Source: CBFIDE01 sp965661265
GTDB lineage: Bacteria; Bacteroidota; Bacteroidia; Flavobacteriales; Schleiferiaceae
Direction: 5' to 3'
NCBI GenBank assembly: GCA_965661265.1
Contig: CBFIDE010000037.1
Location: 1-5,791, forward strand
DNA: 5,791 nucleotides
Shown: positions 1 through 5,668 of the stretch, piece after piece
Position numbering within the stretch: position 1 is the stretch's first letter
Layout: the number at the start of each line of letters is the position of its first letter
Notes under the pieces: model-generated
What the model saw: only the letters and a program-made list of their open reading frames with translations
Databases searched by the model: none
Told to the model about the DNA's origin: nothing
Position numbers and translations under genes: made by a program

Positions 1-690
1 GAGCGTTACCTTTTTAATCATTTTCTTTCCAACTACAGCCCCTGCAAAAGCAGAAAGAACCGCAATAGTTAGGCTCCATTTTTGATTATAAATAAGATTA
101 TCAGGAAGGTTTTGAAGATAAATAGGGATTCTTGTCAGGTCCACTAATAATGCTATCGCCACACCTGTGGCAATATATGCCTCTTTACTTAGATTAGCTT
201 TAATCAAAAAAACACTTCTTAATGCACCTTGATGTCCGCTAAGTCCACCAAAGAAACCAGATAGAATTCCACCGGGGATCAGGCTACTCTTACTTATTTT
301 AAAACTCAAGATTTTAGGAAATAATTCTGTGAGTGAAAAGAAAATAATTAGTATTCCGATAATGATAGATAGTAAATCGCTTTCAAAGCCAAAAAAGAGA
401 ACGCTTTCTTTGGACTTAACCAATCTTTCGAGGCTAAGAACACCAAGGTAAGCGCCTAGAATACTTGGAAGCCCAAACCAAAGAAACGTATGGACATTAG
501 TCCATTTAAAAAGAAGGCTAAATTTAAAAACATTGTTAAGGAGATGAACAATCGCCGTAAGGCCGATAGCCACTTCTAAGCTAAAGAAAAGAGTAAAAAC
601 AGGGAGAAGGAGAGTGCCTAGACCAAATCCGGAGATGAGTGTTAAAAGGCTGCCGATAAATGCGATTAAGGCTATGAGGGCTAAATCCAT
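1..690 (-). CDS. TauE/SafE-family membrane permease, C-terminus cut off by the window edge
   Basis: The frame is open from an ATG at 688-690 to the left edge, giving 230 residues with no stop in the window. Family members usually have about 250-260 residues, so only a short tail should be missing. The protein is very hydrophobic and shows the two-fold repeat expected of TauE/SafE (sulfite exporter/anion permease) proteins. A glycine-rich motif SGFGLG lies at residues 20-25, and a matching GGILSGFFGGLSG segment at about 140-152 begins the second half. Several membrane helices are evident, for example residues 3-36, 65-86, 106-124, 140-160 and 172-190. Family members move organosulfonates, sulfite or similar anions, but nothing nearby suggests a substrate. 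The gene starts 50 bases after umuD on the same strand. AGAGGT about ten bases before the ATG could act as a ribosome binding site. Co-transcription with umuD is possible but not shown. Confidence 0.85.
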   Translation of the reverse strand, partial: MDLALIALIAFIGSLLTLISGFGLGTLLLPVFTLFFSLEVAIGLTAIVHLLNNVFKFSLLFKWTNVHTFLWFGLPSILGAYLGVLSLERLVKSKESVLFFGFESDLLSIIIGILIIFFSLTELFPKILSFKISKSSLIPGGILSGFFGGLSGHQGALRSVFLIKANLSKEAYIATGVAIALLVDLTRIPIYLQNLPDNLIYNQKWSLTIAVLSAFAGAVVGKKMIKKVTL

Positions 691-740
691 AATACAATTT
701 ACCTCTTTATGTCAATCCAAAAGTGAGTGTAGAATTAAAT

Positions 741-1163
741 TTAGATGAATTTTTTAATCACACCTGTTACAACACCCCAAACTCTAAAATCCATGAATTC
801 AGTAATTCTAATAGGCTCAAAGTCCTTGTTTTCAGGTTGTAGATAAAGGCCAGTTTTATTCCTTAAAAGTCTTTTTACGGTGTATTCTCCATTAATAACT
901 GCAAGGATAATGCTGTTGTTATTTGCCTCTAAACCCTTGTCTACAACAAGTAAATCACCATCATCTATTCCTGCATCAATCATAGATTGACCATTGACAC
1001 GCACACAAAAACTACTTTTTTTATTGACTACTAGCTCCTCGCCAATATTAATAGTTTCTGCTAAAGGTTGAGAAACATAACTTGGCGTTCCGCAAGCCAC
1101 AGCATAGTCAAAGAAAGGAAGGTCAATGCCTCCGCCTAAAGATAATTCTTGAATGAATTGCAT
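741..1163 (-). CDS. umuD: UmuD-type S24 self-cleaving protein (translesion polymerase accessory subunit)
   Basis: This 140-residue protein has the length of Escherichia coli UmuD (139). The key residues fall at the same numbers: a Cys24-Gly25 cleavage site (in ACGTPS), the catalytic Ser60 in VNGQSMIDAGI, and the general-base Lys97 in EYTVKRLL. It has only a short N-terminal arm and no DNA-binding helix-turn-helix, so it is not LexA or a phage repressor. By family knowledge, UmuD is cleaved on activated RecA filaments during DNA damage, and the shortened dimer joins UmuC to form an error-prone translesion polymerase. UmuC is normally encoded directly downstream. Here the next gene is a permease and no umuC lies in the window, so the partner, if any, is elsewhere. 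The gene lies 71 bases after the NlpC/P60 gene. No convincing SOS operator was seen upstream; TATCTTTA there is only a one-mismatch match to the -7 promoter element. Confidence 0.93.
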   Translation of the reverse strand: MQFIQELSLGGGIDLPFFDYAVACGTPSYVSQPLAETINIGEELVVNKKSSFCVRVNGQSMIDAGIDDGDLLVVDKGLEANNNSIILAVINGEYTVKRLLRNKTGLYLQPENKDFEPIRITEFMDFRVWGVVTGVIKKFI

Positions 1164-1234
1164 TATTGAATATTAAGAATTTAAAGATAGGTATTTTTCT
1201 GATTGGTTTTTCGCTCTTGCGCGATACAGCACAC

Positions 1235-2017
1235 TTAGTCCTTAATGATTTTTTTTATGACTCTTAATTTATGTGTATGTTGACCAATTTCGGCATTAAA
1301 AATCCCTGTTTGATCAAGTCGATCTAGCCTTACTTTTCCAGAGGCATGAAGGATATAATTATCTTCGAGAATAATCCCTACGTGCACAATTTTTCCTTCA
1401 GAATTATCAAAAAATGCAAGGTCACCCACTTCAGATTCCTCTATGAAGCTTAAAGTTTGTCCTAGTTTAGCTTGTTCCGATGCGTCTCTAGGAATATTAT
1501 GACCAGATAGGCGATATACCATTTGGGTAAATCCAGAGCAATCTATACCTGCCGGAGTTCTTCCTCCCCATAAATAGGGGGCATGCATATATTGAAGCGA
1601 GAAATCTATCAGCTCTTTTCTAGAAGCACTAGATTGAGTAGTTTGGCCATTAAACGAATACTCATCGTCGTTCAATTGGACCTTTTGATCTTTCAAAAAA
1701 GGAAGGAAGGAGCCTAAAAAAATAGGATAGAACTCCTTCCTTGTATCATTGGATATAATTTCAATGAGTTGAGTACTAATATGCTTTTTCTTTTCAGAAG
1801 TAAGTAATTTATAATATTCTTCAGATATATGTATCAATTGTTTACTGTCAATCCAGCCTTCATATTTATCATGAGCCAACCTAATTCTAGACCATTTTTT
1901 TCGGGCTTCAAGAATCGCGAAACATTCTCCAAAGAGAACTTGATTCACCATTTCCGAAGGATCAGCGGGGTCCAGTCGAAGAGGAACTACACTTAAATTA
2001 CAAAGTCCGTATTGCAT
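1235..2017 (-). CDS. Cytoplasmic NlpC/P60 cysteine peptidase with SH3-like N-terminal region
   Basis: The C-terminal part (about residues 133-255 of 260) is an NlpC/P60 domain. The nucleophile is Cys160 in GIDCSGF, the histidine is His212 in VHVGI, and the third polar residue is His224 in LHASG. The YLWGGRTPAG segment before the cysteine (148-157) is typical of gamma-D-glutamyl-diamino-acid endopeptidases of the YkfC / dipeptidyl-peptidase VI type. Residues about 1-64 look like a bacterial SH3 domain (GECFAILEARKKWSRIRLAHDKYEGWID), as in those enzymes, followed by a helical linker. There is no signal peptide or lipobox, so the enzyme should act in the cytoplasm. The inferred role is trimming muropeptides during cell-wall recycling, cutting between D-Glu and the diamino acid; this is not visible in the sequence. 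Its ATG lies 9 bases after the thiolase stop, so the two are probably co-transcribed. Confidence 0.92.
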   Translation of the reverse strand: MQYGLCNLSVVPLRLDPADPSEMVNQVLFGECFAILEARKKWSRIRLAHDKYEGWIDSKQLIHISEEYYKLLTSEKKKHISTQLIEIISNDTRKEFYPIFLGSFLPFLKDQKVQLNDDEYSFNGQTTQSSASRKELIDFSLQYMHAPYLWGGRTPAGIDCSGFTQMVYRLSGHNIPRDASEQAKLGQTLSFIEESEVGDLAFFDNSEGKIVHVGIILEDNYILHASGKVRLDRLDQTGIFNAEIGQHTHKLRVIKKIIKD

Positions 2018-2026
2018 ATCCGGTAA

Positions 2027-3205
2027 TTATACGGATTCTATAACAATCGCAGAAGCGCCACCACCACCATTGCAGATTCCTGCAGCACCATACTTAGCAT
2101 TATTCTGCTTTAGAACATTAATCAATGTAGTAACTATTCTTGCACCTGAAGCTCCTAATGGATGTCCGATAGAAACAGCACCTCCATTAACATTAGTTTG
2201 CTCTGGGGTAATATCTAATAATTGCATATTAGCTAAACCAACAACAGAGAAAGCCTCGTTTAATTCATAGAATTCAATTTCTTCTTTCTTAAGGCCTGAT
2301 TTTGCAATAGCAATGGGAACTGCCTTAGCGGGAGCTGTAGTGAACCACTCAGACTCATGTGCAGCATCGGCGTAAGCCAAAATCTTTGCTAAAGGCTTCA
2401 ATCCTAAACTTTCCGCTTTTTCAGCACTCATAACAACAACAGAACAGGCACCATCATTTAAGTTAGATGCATTTGCGGCAGTCACAGATCCTTCTTTGTC
2501 AAATACAGGTCTTAGTCCAGGTATTTTATTGAAATCAACTTTAGTATAGTCTTCATCTTTAGAAACCAAGATAGGTTCACCTCTTCTTTGAGGAACTTCA
2601 ACAGGAACAACCTCTTCAGTAAATCTTCCGTTCTCCCAAGAATCAGCCGATCTCTTATAACTATTAATAGCAAAAGCATCTTGCTCCTCTCTACTAAACT
2701 TCATGTCTTTAGCACAAAGCTCAGCACAATTTCCCATATGAACCTTATTGTAAACGTCCATTAGACCATCTCTTAAAAGGCCATCCACTAATTTTTGATC
2801 TCCTAATTTTTGACCATTTCTACCAGTACCTAAATAATGAGGAACTTGACTCATGTTTTCCATTCCACCAGCAATTACAACATCAGCATCACCACTTTTA
2901 ATAGCTTGTGCGGCTTGCATAATTGCTTTCATTCCAGAAGAACATACTTTATTGATGGTAGTACAAGGAACTTCATTACTCAAACCGGCCTCAATAGCGG
3001 CCTGTCTTGCAGGAGCCTGCCCATTATTAGCTTGAAGAACATTTCCCATGATTACTTCATTCACCTCTTTTGGATCTAGACCAATTCTTTCTAAAGAAGC
3101 CTTAATAGCTATTGCTCCAAGGCTTGTAGCCGGAATGCTACTCAAGCTTCCACCAAATCCTCCTATAGGAGTTCTTACTGCCGATACAATTACAACGTCT
3201 TTCAT
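2027..3205 (-). CDS. Thiolase, acetyl-CoA C-acetyltransferase type
   Basis: This is a full-length thiolase of 392 residues, the standard size. All catalytic residues are present at the numbers typical of biosynthetic thiolases: the acylated Cys88 in NKVCSSGMKA, Asn316 in the NEAF motif, His348 in SIGHPLGASGAR, and Cys378 in CNGGGGAS. These enzymes join two acetyl-CoA into acetoacetyl-CoA, or run the reverse cleavage in fatty-acid or ketone-body breakdown. The length and motifs favour the acetoacetyl-CoA class, but sequence reading alone cannot fix chain-length preference, so no gene symbol is given. No beta-oxidation partners lie in the window. It is the first gene of a minus-strand run that continues into the NlpC/P60 gene after 9 bases. 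Its ATG is embedded in an AT-rich palindrome (3204-3219). The promoter on this strand is unclear: CAGATTTG near the start matches the -7 consensus with one mismatch but lacks a good -33 element. Confidence 0.95.
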   Translation of the reverse strand: MKDVVIVSAVRTPIGGFGGSLSSIPATSLGAIAIKASLERIGLDPKEVNEVIMGNVLQANNGQAPARQAAIEAGLSNEVPCTTINKVCSSGMKAIMQAAQAIKSGDADVVIAGGMENMSQVPHYLGTGRNGQKLGDQKLVDGLLRDGLMDVYNKVHMGNCAELCAKDMKFSREEQDAFAINSYKRSADSWENGRFTEEVVPVEVPQRRGEPILVSKDEDYTKVDFNKIPGLRPVFDKEGSVTAANASNLNDGACSVVVMSAEKAESLGLKPLAKILAYADAAHESEWFTTAPAKAVPIAIAKSGLKKEEIEFYELNEAFSVVGLANMQLLDITPEQTNVNGGAVSIGHPLGASGARIVTTLINVLKQNNAKYGAAGICNGGGGASAIVIESV

Positions 3206-3263
3206 ATATCTTGATATATTTTAACAAATCTGAATGCGCGAAATTAAAGAAAAAATAAGCTTA

Positions 3264-3294
3264 TTGGCGGACCAATCGATATTAGCTATTTTTG
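3264..3294 (+). promoter_or_regulatory. Predicted Bacteroidota-type promoter of the PgpH-like gene
   Basis: TTG at 3264-3266 and TATTTTTG at 3287-3294 match the -33 and -7 elements of the Bacteroidota primary sigma factor (TTTG or TTG, 19-20 bases, TAnnTTTG), with a 20-base spacer. Transcription would start near 3300, leaving a leader of about 10-15 bases before the ATG at 3313. A five-base inverted repeat, ATTGG-CGGA-CCAAT (3263-3276), covers the -33 element and could be an operator. Confidence 0.6.
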
Positions 3295-3312
3295 AAGTGC
3301 CGAATAAAGTTT

Positions 3313-5379
3313 ATGAAAAAAATATTATTGTTCATTCAAGAGCATCAAACTAAGATAGGGACAGCGATTCTTTTTGTCTTGAGTATTGCTTTTGTAGTTT
3401 ACTTAAGCCCTAGAGAAACTAAGTTTAAATATGAATTTCAGAAGGGAAAGCCCTGGCTGTATGAAGATTTGGTGGCACCCTTTGATTTTACAATTGTCAA
3501 AACTGCTGAGGAGCTATTAGTAGAGCGTTTAGAAATTGAGCAGAATAGATCCGTCTTTTTTGTCAAGAATAATGAGATAGAAAACGCTGCATTAGCCACA
3601 ATGAAACAGGAGCTTTTAGGCTCATTTGCAGAATTAGATATTGAATTAACGGCGGATAATGACCCTAGAGAGTTTTTTATTGTAAAGGCAGATAGCTTAT
3701 TAAAGTCATGTTTTAAGACAGGAATCCTTCAACCTATAGATGATATTGGTGCCTTTAGTCAGGTTCTTCTTCAAGATGGTGAGTCAAGCAAGGTGGTAGA
3801 GCTTTCAAGTTTTTTAAGTATTCAAGATGCAAGCCAGATTTTAAGGTCATTTAATCCTAGCAAGGATGTTGAGCTTTATAATGATTTAGTAATTCCCATA
3901 TTATTAAATCACTTGGAGCATAATGTGATTTTCAATGAGCAATTAACCCAAATATATCTTCAAGATCAGCTAGATAATGTACTCCCTAGTAGAGGATTAA
4001 TTCAGAAAGGAGAGTTGATTATTTTTAAAGGTAATCTAGTTGATGATTTAAGATTTGCAAAGCTATCCAGTTTGAAACGAGCTTATGAAGGAAGTTTTAG
4101 TGATAGTAATGGGCGATGGTATGTACTTACCGGACAGATAATATTAGTTAGTTTATTATTCCTATCTCTTTTTAGTTTTTTATATCAGTATAAATACTCG
4201 ATTATTGAGGATATTTCAAAGCTCACATTTTTATTAGTCAATGTACTTTTGATGGTAGTCTTGGCTTCAGTTACCATTGGTTTTGGTGTAGAGTATATTT
4301 ACTTAGCTCCTTTTCCGATACTCCCCATATTGATACGAGCATTCTTTGATAGCAAGATTGCTATTTACGTCCATTTAGTAAGTATGTTGCTTATTGGATA
4401 CCTATTGCCTAATAGTTTTGAATTCGTGCTCTTACAGTTCCTAGCAGGAGTCTTTGCAATTGTATTAGTGCAGAATCTTTATAAGAGAAGTCAACTATTT
4501 ATAACGGCTCTTCAAATTGTAATAGTTTATAGCGTGAGTTATTTCAGTTTGGCAATAATTCAGGAAGGTAGTATTGATAATATTGAATGGATCAATTTCG
4601 CATATTTTGGAGCTAATGGTTTGCTTACGCTGATGAGTTTTCCTTTGATTTACTTCCAAGAGAAAGTATTTGGTCTGTTATCAGAGGTTTCTTTACTTGA
4701 ATTAAGCGATACAAATTCGCCATTATTGAGAGAGCTAGCTCAGAAAGCACCAGGAACATTTCAGCATAGTTTACAGGTTGCAAATTTAGCTGAGGCAGCT
4801 GTTCAGAGTGTTAATGGAAATACACTCTTAGTTAGGACCGGAGCTCTTTACCATGACATAGGTAAAATGCAAAGACCCTTGTATTTTATAGAGAATCAGC
4901 ATACAGGATTAAATCCTCATGATGAGCTAAGTTTTGAAGAAAGTGCATTAATGATTATTGCTCATGTTAAAGATGGAATTACCTTGGCTAAGAAGAATAA
5001 GCTACCTGATGCCGTTGTAGATTTCATCAGAACCCATCATGGGACATCCAAAGTGATGTATTTTTATAGACAGTATATTCAAAGTATGCCAGAAGAGGAT
5101 CAGGAAACTAATAAGTTTAACTATCCTGGACCTAAGCCTTTTTCAAAAGAAACAGCCGCCTTAATGATGGCAGATTCTGTTGAGGCTGCAAGCAGAAGTT
5201 TGCCTAGTCATACACATGAAGCTATTGATAATCTTGTAGATAGCATAATAGATAGTCAAATGCAAGAGGGTCAATTTGAGAATGCTGATATCACGATGAA
5301 GGAGATAAAAAGCATTAAAAAAATCTTTAAGAAAATGCTCATGAATATCTATCATGTAAGAATTCAATATCCTAAATAA
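3313..5379 (+). CDS. pgpH: PgpH-type 7TM-HD membrane protein, predicted c-di-AMP phosphodiesterase
   Basis: The ATG at 3313 gives 688 residues. An in-frame TTG at 3292 would add seven, but it lies inside the predicted -7 promoter element, so it is rejected. Order of parts: an N-terminal membrane anchor (about 15-31); an extracytoplasmic 7TMR-HDED-like domain (about 33-265) opening with a segment around KPWLYEDLVAPFDF; seven closely packed membrane helices (about 270-452); and a cytoplasmic HD domain (about 470-685). The HD domain keeps the metal ligands His485, His514-Asp515 within HDIGK, His551, His575-His576 and Asp621, with the spacing I recall for Listeria PgpH, so it should be active. 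That family hydrolyses c-di-AMP to pApA, tuning osmotic and wall stress; the substrate is inferred from homology. The gene diverges from the thiolase gene. No terminator separates it from the tRNA-Ser gene downstream, so read-through into the tRNA is possible. Confidence 0.93.
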   Translation: MKKILLFIQEHQTKIGTAILFVLSIAFVVYLSPRETKFKYEFQKGKPWLYEDLVAPFDFTIVKTAEELLVERLEIEQNRSVFFVKNNEIENAALATMKQELLGSFAELDIELTADNDPREFFIVKADSLLKSCFKTGILQPIDDIGAFSQVLLQDGESSKVVELSSFLSIQDASQILRSFNPSKDVELYNDLVIPILLNHLEHNVIFNEQLTQIYLQDQLDNVLPSRGLIQKGELIIFKGNLVDDLRFAKLSSLKRAYEGSFSDSNGRWYVLTGQIILVSLLFLSLFSFLYQYKYSIIEDISKLTFLLVNVLLMVVLASVTIGFGVEYIYLAPFPILPILIRAFFDSKIAIYVHLVSMLLIGYLLPNSFEFVLLQFLAGVFAIVLVQNLYKRSQLFITALQIVIVYSVSYFSLAIIQEGSIDNIEWINFAYFGANGLLTLMSFPLIYFQEKVFGLLSEVSLLELSDTNSPLLRELAQKAPGTFQHSLQVANLAEAAVQSVNGNTLLVRTGALYHDIGKMQRPLYFIENQHTGLNPHDELSFEESALMIIAHVKDGITLAKKNKLPDAVVDFIRTHHGTSKVMYFYRQYIQSMPEEDQETNKFNYPGPKPFSKETAALMMADSVEAASRSLPSHTHEAIDNLVDSIIDSQMQEGQFENADITMKEIKSIKKIFKKMLMNIYHVRIQYPK

Positions 5380-5397
5380 TATAAATTCAATTTTTTC

Positions 5398-5427
5398 TTG
5401 CACTAAATTATTCTTTAGTTAAATTTG
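5398..5427 (+). promoter_or_regulatory. Predicted promoter of tRNA-Ser
   Basis: TTG at 5398-5400 and TAAATTTG at 5420-5427 match the Bacteroidota -33 and -7 elements, the latter at every fixed position, with a 19-base spacer. The start of transcription would fall at about 5432-5434, giving a tRNA leader of roughly 25 bases. The promoter lies 18 bases after the pgpH stop codon, so the tRNA has its own promoter despite being in line with that gene. Confidence 0.7.
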
Positions 5428-5431
5428 CAGC

Positions 5432-5451
5432 CCTCTTAAGTAATTAGGAGG
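5432..5451 (+). other. Hairpin with GUAA loop at the 5' end of the tRNA-Ser leader
   Basis: CCTCTTAA (5432-5439) pairs over its whole length with TTAGGAGG (5444-5451), giving eight pairs including one G-U, closed by a GUAA (GNRA-type) tetraloop. It begins where transcription is predicted to start and ends seven bases before the mature tRNA. No T run follows, so it is not an intrinsic terminator. It may protect the 5' end of the precursor or guide its processing; that role is inferred. Confidence 0.55.
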
Positions 5452-5458
5452 ACGGTCA

Positions 5459-5545
5459 GGTGAGGTGGGTGAGTGGCTTAAACCACCAGTTTGCTAAACT
5501 GACGTACGTTAACGCGTGCCGGGGGTTCGAATCCCCCCCTCACCG
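5459..5545 (+). tRNA. tRNA-Ser, anticodon GCU
   Basis: This is an 87-base class II tRNA. The acceptor stem GGTGAGG (5459-5465) pairs perfectly with CCTCACC (5538-5544), and the discriminator is G5545, as expected for serine. The D stem is GGT/ACC (5468-5470, 5482-5484). The anticodon loop TTGCTAA (5491-5497) holds GCT at 5493-5495, reading AGC and AGU codons. The long variable arm forms GTACG/CGTGC (5504-5508, 5515-5519) with a TTAACG loop, the hallmark of tRNA-Ser. The T arm is GGGGG-TTCGAAT-CCCCC (5521-5537). The outermost anticodon-stem pair is a C-A mismatch (5486 with 5502). CCA is not encoded (CAT follows the discriminator), so it must be added after transcription. The gene has its own promoter and terminator, and its last 16 bases begin the tandem repeat downstream. 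Confidence 0.97.
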
Positions 5546-5559
5546 CATATCAAGAAAAG

Positions 5560-5584
5560 GCAAGTCGAAAGACTTGCTTTTTTT
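5560..5584 (+). terminator. Intrinsic terminator of tRNA-Ser
   Basis: GCAAGTC (5560-5566) and GACTTGC (5571-5577) form a perfect seven-base-pair stem closed by a GAAA tetraloop, followed directly by seven Ts (5578-5584). It lies 14 bases after the mature tRNA end and would also stop any read-through from pgpH. The matching position in the second repeat copy has lost the right arm of the stem. Confidence 0.92.
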
Positions 5585-5598
5585 GTTTGAATATAACG

Positions 5599-5668
5599 GG
5601 ATGAGAACCCAAAAGGGGTTTGAACCGTAGCCTCTTTAGAGGCGGAGCTCAGTCGCCGTAGTGCGACT
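5599..5668 (+). other. String of three hairpins in the repeat unit, with tRNA-like motifs
   Basis: Three local stems follow one another: AACCC/GGGTT (5606-5610 with 5616-5620, loop AAAAG), GCCTC/GAGGC (5630-5634 with 5639-5643, loop TTTA) and AGTCGC/GCGACT (5651-5656 with 5663-5668, loop CGTAGT). GGGGTTTGAACC (5615-5626) resembles a tRNA T-arm sequence and GGAGCTCAGTCG (5644-5655) a tRNA D-arm sequence. GGATGAG (5599-5605) could pair, with one bulged A, with CTCACC at 5680-5684 in the start of the next unit, enclosing the whole string in an acceptor-like stem. Function unknown; the structure was read by eye and not computed. Confidence 0.5.

Larger units (their letters stand above)
5530..5668 (+). 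repeat. Tandem repeat unit 1 (139 bases), starting inside the tRNA-Ser T loop
   Basis: This is the first of two adjacent copies. It opens with AATCCCCCCCTCACCG, the last 16 bases of the tRNA, and so overlaps the functional gene. It then carries the intact terminator, a linker, and the hairpin string ending exactly with AGTCGC/GCGACT at 5651-5668. No reading frame of note is present. The part after the tRNA is clearly more GC-rich than the flanking genes. Confidence 0.9.

Noticed and set aside
1211..1224. TCGC/GCGA hairpin between the NlpC/P60 gene and umuD
   Set aside because: Only four pairs; on the transcribed strand it is followed by As, not Ts, so it is not an intrinsic terminator.
2018..2036. 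Inverted repeat ATCCG/CGGAT with a 9-base loop across the thiolase stop and the NlpC/P60 start
   Set aside because: Five pairs with a long loop and no T run; too weak for a terminator between two genes 9 bases apart.
2070..3079. Plus-strand open frames of 60-80 codons opposite the thiolase gene
   Set aside because: They lie antisense to a full-length, motif-complete thiolase and show no recognisable domain.
3292..3312. TTG start giving seven more residues to the PgpH-like protein
   Set aside because: The codon sits within the predicted -7 element, upstream of the likely transcription start; the ATG at 3313 opens a typical membrane-anchor N-terminus.
5161..5403. Minus-strand open frame of 80 codons opposite the end of pgpH
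   Set aside because: It overlaps the conserved HD domain coding region and reads as a low-complexity shadow frame.
5592..5597. TATAAC as a -10 promoter element inside the repeat
   Set aside because: The nearest TTG-like element is only 12 bases upstream, and the motif does not fit the TAnnTTTG form used elsewhere in the window.
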